Positions 52,612 through 60,835 of a stretch of 64,000 bases of DNA are shown here, piece after piece. The position numbers and the translations under genes are program-made. The stretch covers positions 62,001 through 126,000 of the forward strand of contig JAVBOY010000001.1 in assembly GCA_031550085.1 (NCBI GenBank). The letters run 5' to 3'. The first letter of the stretch is position 1. Each line of letters begins with the position of its first letter. This stretch comes from UBA4417 sp031550085 (lineage in GTDB: Bacteria > Bacteroidota > Bacteroidia > Bacteroidales > UBA4417). Under the pieces are notes generated by a model, which worked only from the letters and a program-made list of their open reading frames with translations, was not told the DNA's origin and ran no database searches.

Positions 52612-54762
52612 ATGAAAAAAATAATCCTATTCCTCTTCGCTTGTTTGTTGTGCAACGGATTCCTGTCGGCACAAGAAAAAATGGTCATTTACCATGGCGG
52701 CACGGTGCTGCAATCACCGGCCATTGCAGATGTCGACAGCGTGAAATTTCACACCGTAACATCCGTATTTTACCTGAACACAGGGAACTTTCAGATTCCG
52801 ATTTCGGATATCGACAGCATTACGTTTGAAACCACCTCAACCGGAAACATTGTCTACATCACTTACAACGGCAGCAATGCCCCGACGGTGATAAATCCTT
52901 ACGCAGGCAATGGGGTGGATATCAGCATTTCCGACAATCATGTGACTGTTGCCGCCACTTCGGGAATCGATAACATTGAATACCGGCTGTCGGGAACTAC
53001 CCAAAACGGATCGCTGACCCTTTCGAGTGACAAAGCGGTTTTGATTTCACTTAGTAATGTAGACCTCACCAATCCTTCGGGTTCAGCCATAAATATTACC
53101 AATAATGTGGCAGCAACCATCCAATTGCCGGATGCTTCAATCAACCAATTATCCGACGGAACTTCAAGCACTAAAAATGCAACCATTTTAAGCAAAGGGG
53201 CGCTGGTGTTCGACGGCACAGGGATTTTAAACATAAGCGGTTATAAAAAACATGCTATTTCGAGCGACAAAACCATCAAAGTCCTCCATGGAAACATCTA
53301 TATTTTGCAATCGGCGAACGACGGCTTCCATTCCGAAGGTTTTTCGATGGATTCCGGAAACCTGGATATTCAAAATACCCTCGGCGACGGCATTGATGCC
53401 GGAGGCGAAAAATCGGAAATCAACAACGGAACCATCAATATTGTTTCTACCGCCGACGATGTAAAAGGCATTAAAGGAGATGGCGGATTAACCGTTAACG
53501 GCGGTACGATCAACATGACCATTTCCGGAGCACAGTCCAAAGGATTCAGCACGAAAGCCAATGCCGTTTTTAATGGAGGAAATAGTACCATCGTAACTTC
53601 GGGAGCGGCCGTTCTGACAAGTTCGGGCAGCGGATACGATCCCTCTTATTGTACCGCCATTAAAGCCGATGGAGATATTACCATCAACAACGGAACCATC
53701 AATATTGAAAGCAAAAGCACCAGTGACGGCGGAAAAGGGCTTTCTGCCGACGGAAATATTACCATCAACAATGGAAATATCACCATTACAACCGCCGGAG
53801 ACGGAAAAACCTATACCAACGAATCGGGAGTTGCGGATTCTTATACCGCTTGTTGCATCAAAGCTGACCTCAACATTTCCTTGCTGGGAGGGAGCATTAT
53901 TTGTAAAAGCACGGGAAAAGGCGGGAAAGGAATTTCTGCTGACGGAGAATTAATACTTGGCATTTCCGGCGCTGCGGATGAAAACTTGATCCTGAACGTA
54001 ACGACTTCCGGGGAACGCTTTTTAGTCTCCGGTTCCGGACAAAGTGCCGATTATGCCAATCCGAAAGCCGTAAAAAGCTTAGGCAATATGACGGTTAACA
54101 GCGGCACCATCACCATTTCCTGTACGCAAAGCCAGGAAGGAGGCGAGGGATTGGAGAGCAAAGCCACTCTGACCATCAATGGAGGGACTCTCGAAATATC
54201 AGCGTACGACGACTGCATCAATGCTGCCAATCACATTGCCATCAACGGAGGGAACGCTTATGTTGTGTCAAGAGGCAACGATGGCATCGACAGCAACGGA
54301 ACCCTGGCCATTACCGGCGGATTTACCATTTCCTGCGGTACCCGGTCTCCTGAAGAAGGATTTGATTGCGACAACAACCCGTTTAAAATTACCGGAGGCG
54401 TTGCCATCGGAACCGGCGGAGCAACCAGTAATCCAACAGCCAGCGTCTGTACGCAGCCAACCATCAAATATGGTTCCGCCACGCCCGGCAATGCGATCTG
54501 TATTAAAAATTCGAGCGGCGAAGCAATTCTCATGTACCAGCTGCCTACCTATACAGGTACTGGCGGCGGCGGCCCGGGCGGTGGAACTCAAATGACGCTC
54601 TTATTCACCGATCCGAAATTTACCAATGGCTCTTATACGCTGCAATACGGCGGAACCATTTCCGGAGGAACCACCGTCCATGGATACAATACCGGAGGAA
54701 CTTATTCGGGCGGCTCTACTAAAAATTTCACCATCAGTTCCATGTTAACGACCATTAATTAA
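52612..54762 (+). CDS. Secreted Cthe_2159-like beta-helix protein (carbohydrate-binding family, DUF4353)
   Basis: 716 residues from the ATG at 52612, chosen because it gives a good signal peptide (MKKIILFLFACLLCNGFLSAQ); the open frame extends upstream over the preceding gene but is not plausible there. After a short DSITFE module, the protein consists of repeated ITINNGTINIES / LTVNGGTINMT strands with GDGIDAGGE and NDGIDSNG loops, a right-handed beta-helix as in Clostridium thermocellum Cthe_2159, which binds calcium and acidic polysaccharide (family knowledge). A Gly-rich linker (TGGGGPGGG) precedes a C-terminal YTLQYGGTISGGTTVHGYNTGG motif also seen in the lipoprotein at 57025. Likely extracellular. 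Confidence 0.88.
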   Translation: MKKIILFLFACLLCNGFLSAQEKMVIYHGGTVLQSPAIADVDSVKFHTVTSVFYLNTGNFQIPISDIDSITFETTSTGNIVYITYNGSNAPTVINPYAGNGVDISISDNHVTVAATSGIDNIEYRLSGTTQNGSLTLSSDKAVLISLSNVDLTNPSGSAINITNNVAATIQLPDASINQLSDGTSSTKNATILSKGALVFDGTGILNISGYKKHAISSDKTIKVLHGNIYILQSANDGFHSEGFSMDSGNLDIQNTLGDGIDAGGEKSEINNGTINIVSTADDVKGIKGDGGLTVNGGTINMTISGAQSKGFSTKANAVFNGGNSTIVTSGAAVLTSSGSGYDPSYCTAIKADGDITINNGTINIESKSTSDGGKGLSADGNITINNGNITITTAGDGKTYTNESGVADSYTACCIKADLNISLLGGSIICKSTGKGGKGISADGELILGISGAADENLILNVTTSGERFLVSGSGQSADYANPKAVKSLGNMTVNSGTITISCTQSQEGGEGLESKATLTINGGTLEISAYDDCINAANHIAINGGNAYVVSRGNDGIDSNGTLAITGGFTISCGTRSPEEGFDCDNNPFKITGGVAIGTGGATSNPTASVCTQPTIKYGSATPGNAICIKNSSGEAILMYQLPTYTGTGGGGPGGGTQMTLLFTDPKFTNGSYTLQYGGTISGGTTVHGYNTGGTYSGGSTKNFTISSMLTTIN

Positions 54763-54782
54763 TATATTTGGAGTTTCATTGC

Positions 54783-54790
54783 TATATTTG
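54783..54790 (+). promoter_or_regulatory. -7 box (one of two TATATTTG copies) before the VTC gene
   Basis: TATATTTG at 54783-54790 is a perfect match and is preceded by an identical copy at 54763-54770, exactly 20 bp upstream. A promoter here would give a ~90-nt leader containing the inverted repeat at 54795-54860. Confidence 0.5.
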
Positions 54791-54794
54791 TAAG

Positions 54795-54860
54795 AAGGAA
54801 CTGTCCCGGGAATTCACCCCAATCTTCCTGAAAATGAAGAGATTTTCGGAACAGTCCCTT
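54795..54860 (+). promoter_or_regulatory. Inverted repeat in the leader of the VTC gene
   Basis: AAGGAACTGT (54795-54804) and ACAGTCCCTT (54851-54860) pair over 10 positions with one G-U, enclosing about 46 bases that can form a smaller AAAAT..ATTTT hairpin. It may be a 5' leader structure or a partial terminator for the upstream gene. No T-tract follows. Confidence 0.4.
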
Positions 54861-54885
54861 GATTGAAATACATTCTTCGAAAACC

Positions 54886-55644
54886 ATGTTTAATACCGTT
54901 CAATCCATTCTGGAACAATACGATACCATCTCGTTGGACACGACTGAGTCGATCCGTCTGATGAACCGGATCGATAACAAATACCTTCTTCCGGTTGAAA
55001 AAGTGTGTTCGCTTTTGACGGAACTGCAGGAAGACTATTTTGTTTTGGAGATTGAGTCGAAACGATTCGGGCAATATCATTCGGTATATTACGATACCCC
55101 TGATTTGCGAATGTTCAATACGCATATAGCCAAGCATTACCCCCGCTATAAAGTCCGCGAAAGGACTTATTCTCAAAACGGATTGCAGTTTTTGGAGGTA
55201 AAAAACAAAAAACCGAACGGCAGGACTTCTAAAAAACGGATTTCACTTTGTAGTCCAGAAGACTGCCATACTCCTGCAGATTCCATGGTTGAAGCCCATA
55301 CACCGTACAGAATGGGGGACTTAGCTCCTCAGCTTTACAACTATTTCGACCGGATTACGCTGGTGAATAAAGCGCTAACGGAACGCCTTACCCTTGATTT
55401 CAACTTGCAATTCGGTTCCCTGAAAGGGGAAAAAACACCGGTTTTCGAACGTGCCGTTGTTGTTGAATTGAAACAAGATAAAAGAGCCGAATCGGTGGTC
55501 GCTTCGCGGCTGAGAAAAGAAAATATCCGTCAATGCGGAATGAGCAAATATTGTATCGGAACGCTTTTATTGAATCATCATCTCTCATTTAAATCATACA
55601 AACAGACTTTTACAAAATTTTTAAACATTGCCCAATGGACATAA
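54886..55644 (+). CDS. VTC-domain protein (polyphosphate polymerase-like)
   Basis: 252 residues from the ATG at 54886; the only earlier in-frame start is a TTG. It belongs to the triphosphate tunnel fold of VTC4 (family knowledge): R28 and K32 in RLMNRIDNKYLL, YYDTPD (68-73), H80, K89/R91/R93 in RYKVRERTY, E104-K106 in FLEVKNKK, and TSKKR near 117. Together with the late VVELKQDKR these are the basic and acidic residues that line the tunnel. VTC4 makes polyphosphate from ATP; the bacterial cytosolic homologues are uncharacterised in most cases. It overlaps the DUF4956 gene by 10 bp, and this pair is a recurrent neighbourhood with Cthe_2159-type proteins. Confidence 0.88.
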   Translation: MFNTVQSILEQYDTISLDTTESIRLMNRIDNKYLLPVEKVCSLLTELQEDYFVLEIESKRFGQYHSVYYDTPDLRMFNTHIAKHYPRYKVRERTYSQNGLQFLEVKNKKPNGRTSKKRISLCSPEDCHTPADSMVEAHTPYRMGDLAPQLYNYFDRITLVNKALTERLTLDFNLQFGSLKGEKTPVFERAVVVELKQDKRAESVVASRLRKENIRQCGMSKYCIGTLLLNHHLSFKSYKQTFTKFLNIAQWT

Positions 55645-56309
55645 ACGAATTAGAAATACTCGGAATACAAGCGTACGACTCCACCAATTTTGCAAATCTG
55701 CTCATCCGCTTCCTATTCAATACCATCGTAACCGGAATCATTATTTTTGCTTTCTATTACCGGAAAGCGCAACGCAAAGATTACCTGATGACGTTCTTTC
55801 TGATCAGCCTGACAATCTTTTTCCTTGTTTTCTTGTTGGATAACATCAAGTTGCAGGTTGGATTCGCCCTCGGATTATTTGCCGTTTTCGGCATCCTGCG
55901 TTACCGCACCATCGTCATCCCCATCAAAGAGATGACTTACCTGTTCGTCATTATCGGCGTATCGGTCATCAATGCGCTGGCCAATAAAAAAGTAAGTTAT
56001 GCCGAGCTTATTTTTGCCAACCTGGCTTTTCTGAGTGCTTGTTGCTTGTTTGAAAGCAAGCTGATCAAAAAACATACCTCCCGGAAAGTGGTCATGTATG
56101 ACAACATGAAGCTGATCAAAGCCGGCATGGAAGCCGAATTGAAGAAAGACCTGGAAGAACGGCTGGGATTAACCATTACCCATATTGAAATCGGCACCAT
56201 CGACCTGTTGAAAGATTCGGCCATGTTGAATGTCTCCTATACCACCAAAGCAGCAGAGCCGAATACGGCGGAAAATATGGATAAATCGGAATGGCAATAC
56301 GTGGAATAA
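55635..56309 (+). CDS. DUF4956 membrane protein
   Basis: A 224-residue protein with four or five membrane segments between about residues 25 and 140 and a cytoplasmic C-terminal domain (LERLGLTITHIEIGTIDLLKDSAMLNVSY-like region). The conserved signature ALGLFAVFGILRYRTIVIPIKEMTYLFVIIGVSVINAL identifies the family. Its function is unknown. DUF4956 genes typically follow VTC-domain genes, so the membrane protein may work with the polymerase, for example in export or sensing; inference. Confidence 0.88.
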   Translation: MDINELEILGIQAYDSTNFANLLIRFLFNTIVTGIIIFAFYYRKAQRKDYLMTFFLISLTIFFLVFLLDNIKLQVGFALGLFAVFGILRYRTIVIPIKEMTYLFVIIGVSVINALANKKVSYAELIFANLAFLSACCLFESKLIKKHTSRKVVMYDNMKLIKAGMEAELKKDLEERLGLTITHIEIGTIDLLKDSAMLNVSYTTKAAEPNTAENMDKSEWQYVE

Positions 56310-57028
56310 TGGCTTTTTTGAGAAATACATACCGTGGTCTTATCGCAGCAATGCTGATCGTGTTGCCTGTCTGTTCCGTTTTTGCACAAAAAGACGACTG
56401 GGGATTATGGACGTCCCTTGCCGCAGAAATGAAGCTGGCAAAAAAATGGAGTATGGAGCTGGGAGGCGAATACCGGTGGAAAGAAGAAATTACACAAACA
56501 GACCAGATCAAAGGCTGTTTTGATGTAGGCTACAAACCCTGGAAGTTTCTGAAATTCGGAGCCGGATACGAATTGATCGCCGATAAAAAGGTTAAAAAAG
56601 ACACCTATGCTTACCGCCACCGGTTTATACTGGAAGCCACCGGCAGTTACAAATACGATCGCTTTACAGCCAGCTGGAAACCCCGCCTGCAAGCCACTTT
56701 CTACGATAAAATCGAAATGGACGAAGGGGAACTGGACAATTACCGCTGGGTGGTACGCAACCGTCTGGGGTTAAAATACAACGTACCGAAGATTCCGCTG
56801 GAGCCTTATGTGCAATTTGAGTTTTTCAACCGCATTTTCAGCGATCTGACCCCAAGCTATTACAAAAACCGCCTTAGTATCGGATTAGAATATACATTTG
56901 CCAAAAAACACACTTTCGACTTCGGCTATAAACGCGAAAATGAACTCTCGGAAGGAAAGAAATATTCAGCCAATATTGCAGCGGTCGGATATAAATTTTC
57001 ATTTCAACCCAAAACACCTAAAAAATGA
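56309..57028 (+). CDS. DUF2490-family outer-membrane beta-barrel protein
   Basis: 239 residues from the ATG at 56309, which overlaps the DUF4956 stop (TAATG). Signal peptide MAFLRNTYRGLIAAMLIVLPVCSVFAQ, then alternating aromatic beta-strands (DDWGLWTSLAAEMKLAKKWSMELGGEYRWKE, YRHRFILEATGSYKYDRFTASWKPRLQ, NRLSIGLEYTFAKKHTFDFGYKRENEL) ending in a strand with terminal aromatic residues. This is the DUF2490 pattern, predicted as an outer-membrane barrel. It ends in a 4-bp overlap (ATGA) with the next gene. Confidence 0.85.
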   Translation: MAFLRNTYRGLIAAMLIVLPVCSVFAQKDDWGLWTSLAAEMKLAKKWSMELGGEYRWKEEITQTDQIKGCFDVGYKPWKFLKFGAGYELIADKKVKKDTYAYRHRFILEATGSYKYDRFTASWKPRLQATFYDKIEMDEGELDNYRWVVRNRLGLKYNVPKIPLEPYVQFEFFNRIFSDLTPSYYKNRLSIGLEYTFAKKHTFDFGYKRENELSEGKKYSANIAAVGYKFSFQPKTPKK

Positions 57029-58656
57029 GCACTGATCCCATAAATTTCAAATCGATATTCATCCTTCTGATCGGTATATGCCTGATGGCCGTCCCGTCAT
57101 GCCTGAAAGAAACCGATGATCCGGTCATTATCGAGGAGCCCATCGATAATTCCGATATCAGTGAAGATTTCAGTACCAATTCGCAACAAATATCCATCGA
57201 CGATGCGGTTCTCATTCATTTTGGAAAAGATTCGGTAACGGTTGAGAATTCTTTTGAAAACAAAGGAGTCAACATTGTAAAGGAAAACGGCGGGGTGATC
57301 ATTACCTCCGTTATTACGGGTACCGAAGTAAATTATGTACTGTCGGGAATGACGTCCAACGGCTTTGTAAAATTTTATAGCGATTATAAATTCGGATTGA
57401 TTTTCAATGGCGTCAGCATCCTAAACAATCACAATGCTCCGGCCATCAATATCCAATCGAAGAAAAAAGTGTCGGTCACCTTGGTTGATAACACATTCAA
57501 CCGTTTGGTGGATGGCGGCCAATACATTTCCGGCGGCGCGGAAGATATGAAAGGCGCCTTTTTCAGCGAAGGGCAGTTGGTTTTCGGAGGGAAAGGAAGC
57601 CTTTGGGTGTACGGCAGCCGGAAGCACGCGATATGCAGCGACGATTATATTGAAATCGAAGAAGGAACGATTACGGTTCCACGAAGCATAGGCGATGGAA
57701 TCCGCGCCAACGACTATATTGAAATCAACGGAGGGACTTTTGATATCAAGGCTTCGAACAACGGAATCGATTGCGATGAAGGATACGTATCGATTTACGG
57801 AGGCAATCTCAAGATTGCGGTTCCGAAAGACGGCTCCAAAGCCATCAAGAGTTTCGGCAATATGACCCTGTCCGGAGGCATTATTTCATTGACTGTTTCG
57901 GGGAACGCCTATTACAGCGCGGCCGACCAGGAAATCAAATCGGCCATCGGAACAAAATGCGGAGGCAATATGATCGTTTCCGGAAATTGTTCGCTGACCA
58001 TCAACAGCACGGGAAAAGGCGGAAAAGGCATCAGCGTGGACGGCAGCCTGGTCTTCAACGGAGGAACGACCACGGTCGCCACAACCGGGAAAAGATACGA
58101 GTACAACAATGAAGAAGATGCTTCCGTCAACGCCATTAAGAGTGAAAAAGGCTTAACCATCAATAACGGGAAAATCTATTGCAGCAGCGCTTACGGACAT
58201 GGCATCAACAGCAACGGAACCTTAATCGTGAATGGCGGCGTTACAATAGCGGCAGGAAGCTCCGACGGCAAAAAAGGGATCAAATGCAACAACAATCCCT
58301 TTTCCATTACCGGCGGTACTTTAATCGGCATCGGCGCCGGCTCCGATACGCCCACAGCAAGTACTTGTACACAATATTCCGTGATGTATGAAGCCGGTTT
58401 TTCGGCCGGAAGCATCGTTCACATTGCATCCTCCTCCGGCCAGGAAGCGCTCACCTGCAAACTTCCTCAATCCGGCTCCATGATGCTGTTCAGCAGTCCC
58501 GATTTATTGGGCGATACGGATTATACCATTTATACCGGAGGAAGTATTTCGGGAGGAACGGAGTTTCACGGATTGTATACCGGAGCATCTTATACCAAAG
58601 GCAATACGGCAGCAACATTCCTTACAGATCTGATGGTAGCCGTTGTAAAAAAATAA
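57025..58656 (+). CDS. Cthe_2159-like beta-helix lipoprotein
   Basis: A 543-residue lipoprotein: hydrophobic segment and lipobox MAVPSC with Cys26, followed by an acidic linker. The rest is a beta-helix of the same type as the protein at 52612 (YIEINGGTFDIKASNNGIDCDEG, MTLSGGIISLTVSG, LTINNGKIYCSSAYGHGINSNGTLIVNGGV), with the same C-terminal YTIYTGGSISGGTEFHGLYTG motif. The two are therefore paralogues, one anchored by lipid and one freely secreted. Overlaps the DUF2490 gene by 4 bp, so VTC, DUF4956, DUF2490 and this gene form a tight operon. Confidence 0.88.
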   Translation: MSTDPINFKSIFILLIGICLMAVPSCLKETDDPVIIEEPIDNSDISEDFSTNSQQISIDDAVLIHFGKDSVTVENSFENKGVNIVKENGGVIITSVITGTEVNYVLSGMTSNGFVKFYSDYKFGLIFNGVSILNNHNAPAINIQSKKKVSVTLVDNTFNRLVDGGQYISGGAEDMKGAFFSEGQLVFGGKGSLWVYGSRKHAICSDDYIEIEEGTITVPRSIGDGIRANDYIEINGGTFDIKASNNGIDCDEGYVSIYGGNLKIAVPKDGSKAIKSFGNMTLSGGIISLTVSGNAYYSAADQEIKSAIGTKCGGNMIVSGNCSLTINSTGKGGKGISVDGSLVFNGGTTTVATTGKRYEYNNEEDASVNAIKSEKGLTINNGKIYCSSAYGHGINSNGTLIVNGGVTIAAGSSDGKKGIKCNNNPFSITGGTLIGIGAGSDTPTASTCTQYSVMYEAGFSAGSIVHIASSSGQEALTCKLPQSGSMMLFSSPDLLGDTDYTIYTGGSISGGTEFHGLYTGASYTKGNTAATFLTDLMVAVVKK

Positions 58657-59015
58657 GCAACACAAACAATCATAATACCCTGTTTATCCATCAGAATCGG
58701 TTGGAATTTGAAAACGATGTCAAAGGAGTTGGTTTAATTTATTCATACCGGATCGATTAAAAATCCCCCGGCTAACGTTTAAAAAGTTGTTTAAATTTAT
58801 TCACCACAAGGTTCTCAAAGAAAAATAACAAAGGGCACAAGGCATCTTCGCTAAAAACAATTTTCCTTGTGTTCTTCATCTTAAAAACTTAGTGCCCTGT
58901 GGTGAATTTTTAAAATGCCTATTTTTAAACAGAACTATTTTTTAAACAACCTTCAGGCCTTAACTCGTATAATACAGAAAACGGGCATTCAAATTTCACA
59001 TTAGATCGTTATCAA
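58657..59015. other. Gene-free gap before the two-component genes
   Basis: No gene. Most of it is the palindromic element at 58783-58950. No TAnnTTTG box was found before the histidine kinase gene. Confidence 0.6.
58783..58950. repeat. ~170-bp imperfect palindrome (MITE- or REP-like)
   Basis: Outer arms AAGTTGTTTAAA (about 58785-58796) and TTTAAACAACCTT (about 58938-58950); inner arms TTCACCACAAGG (58800-58811) and CCTGTGGTGAA (58895-58905); and a GGGCACAAGG..CTTGTG..AGTGCCC core. The CACCACAAAG/GGGCACAAAG wording recurs at 36531-36576. No transposase. Confidence 0.7.
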
Positions 59016-60122
59016 ATGGCAAAAAAGGAAAAATTTTACTATTTCGAAATCGTACTTTACCTTTTCGTTGGCTTTATTTCGCTGGCCATTCCGTTTTTTA
59101 TGCACCGGCAAAGCGGACAAAGCTGGAACTTTGCACTCCGGGATTGGGAGCGTTTAATCCCTTTCCTGCTCATTTTTTTAGTTAACAATTTTTTGCTGGT
59201 TCCCAAGCTTCTGTTCAAACGGAGGTATGGATCTTATGCGCTTTCGGCCACTTTGTTGATTCTCTTTGCCGTGGTTTTAGGCAATTTCGAAAGCAAACCC
59301 GATTTTAAAAACCCACCTCACCTGCAAAAGCAACAGAACAAGTCCGAACCGGTATTCCGCGAGGCCGAAAACCCGCGTTTTGACGGACCGCCCCTGCATG
59401 AAAAAATGCCGCGCCCGTTTTTTCTGAATTTCGGCACCTTTATCATTGGGCTGTTAATCGTCGGATTTAATTCGGGGATTAAAATCTTTGTGCGCTGGAC
59501 AAACGAAGAAGACGATCGCAACGAAAAAGAACGGCAATATTTAAGCACCGAACTGGCTTTTTTGAAACAACAAATCAGCCCGCATTTCTTTATGAATACG
59601 TTGAATAACATCCATGCGCTCGTGGATATTGACGCCGAAAAATCGAAAGACGCCCTGATCAAGCTGTCGCGGATGATGCGCTATTTGCTCTACGAATCCG
59701 ACAGCGACAAAACATCGCTCGGGAAGGAAATCGTTTTTTTGGAAAGCTATATCGAATTGATGCGGTTGCGCTACGATGAAAATAAATTAACCATCTGCCT
59801 TTCGTATCCGCCGAACCTGAACCAGGTAACCGTACCTTCGTTGCTGTTTTTGCCTTTGGTGGAAAATGCGTTTAAACACGGCGTCGATATTCAGTCAAAT
59901 TCGTTTGTAGACATTGTTTTTTTACTTGGAAACCAGACCTTAACCTTGATTGTTAAAAACAGTTTCACGCCCAAAACAGTTTCGCAATTCGATGAAAAAT
60001 CCGGCATCGGTTTGGAGAATTTGCGCAAGCAACTGGATTTGATTTACAAAAAGAATTACACCTTGTTATTAAAGCAAGAAAACAACACTTTTGAAGTTTC
60101 ATTGACCATTCCCATCGAATGA
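59016..60122 (+). CDS. Sensor histidine kinase, LytS/YehU type
   Basis: A 368-residue kinase with four membrane segments (about 10-28, 46-64, 73-90 and 138-156) and a charged periplasmic or cytoplasmic loop at 91-135. The His-kinase domain has QQISPHFFMNTLNNIHAL with phospho-acceptor H190, and an ATPase region with LPLVENAFKHG and SGIGLENLRKQLDLIY. No separate sensor domain is visible. It overlaps the response regulator by 4 bp (ATGA). Located next to the surface-polymer-like operon, which may be its target. Confidence 0.9.
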   Translation: MAKKEKFYYFEIVLYLFVGFISLAIPFFMHRQSGQSWNFALRDWERLIPFLLIFLVNNFLLVPKLLFKRRYGSYALSATLLILFAVVLGNFESKPDFKNPPHLQKQQNKSEPVFREAENPRFDGPPLHEKMPRPFFLNFGTFIIGLLIVGFNSGIKIFVRWTNEEDDRNEKERQYLSTELAFLKQQISPHFFMNTLNNIHALVDIDAEKSKDALIKLSRMMRYLLYESDSDKTSLGKEIVFLESYIELMRLRYDENKLTICLSYPPNLNQVTVPSLLFLPLVENAFKHGVDIQSNSFVDIVFLLGNQTLTLIVKNSFTPKTVSQFDEKSGIGLENLRKQLDLIYKKNYTLLLKQENNTFEVSLTIPIE

Positions 60123-60835
60123 AAATCCGCTGCATCACCGTTGACGACGAACCTTTGGCCTTAAAACAAATGGTTTCGTATATTGAAAGAACGCCGTTTC
60201 TGGAACTGGTAGCGGCCTGTTCCAATGCCACCGATGCCCTCAACGAATTCCACGAGCAAGCGCCCGACCTTATTTTTGCAGACATCAACATGCCCCACCT
60301 AAGCGGCATGGAATTGGTAAAATTGCTTCAAAGCGCCTGCATGATCATTTTTACCACGGCATACAGCGAATACGCTTTGGAGGGTTTTAAAGTAGACGCC
60401 GTCGATTACCTGCTCAAACCGATCGGTTACGCCGATTTTCTGAAAGCCGCCAACAAAGCCAAAAAGCTTTACGATTTGCAACGCAACAACGAACCGGTGG
60501 CAGCCGAAAACGACAATTGCCTGTATGTAAATGCCGACCGGCGCCTCGTACGCATCAACTTTCAAGACATCAGATACATCGAAGGCATGCGCGAATACGT
60601 TCGCATACACCTCAAAAACGGAAGCTCCGTAATGCCGCTTCTGGGCATGAAATCACTCGAAGACCGTCTGCCCAAAGAGCAATTTATGCGCGTCCACCGC
60701 TCTTTTATCATCAACCTCGAAGAAATTACCGCCATCGAACGCAGCCGCATTGTCTTTGACAAAGACACCTTTATTCCCATCGGCGACCAATACAAAGAAG
60801 CCTTCCACGAATACATCGGGAAAAAGTTTTTGTAA
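60119..60835 (+). CDS. LytTR-family response regulator
   Basis: A 238-residue regulator: receiver domain at 1-115 with the acidic pocket VDDEP, phospho-acceptor D55 in LIFADINMPHLSG and K107 region DYLLKPIGYADF, then a LytTR DNA-binding domain at about 140-235 (IRYIEGMREYVRIHLKNGSS, LPKEQFMRVHRSFIINLEEI). Paired with the upstream LytS-type kinase. LytTR regulators bind direct repeats in promoters; no target site was identified. Confidence 0.93.
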   Translation: MKIRCITVDDEPLALKQMVSYIERTPFLELVAACSNATDALNEFHEQAPDLIFADINMPHLSGMELVKLLQSACMIIFTTAYSEYALEGFKVDAVDYLLKPIGYADFLKAANKAKKLYDLQRNNEPVAAENDNCLYVNADRRLVRINFQDIRYIEGMREYVRIHLKNGSSVMPLLGMKSLEDRLPKEQFMRVHRSFIINLEEITAIERSRIVFDKDTFIPIGDQYKEAFHEYIGKKFL

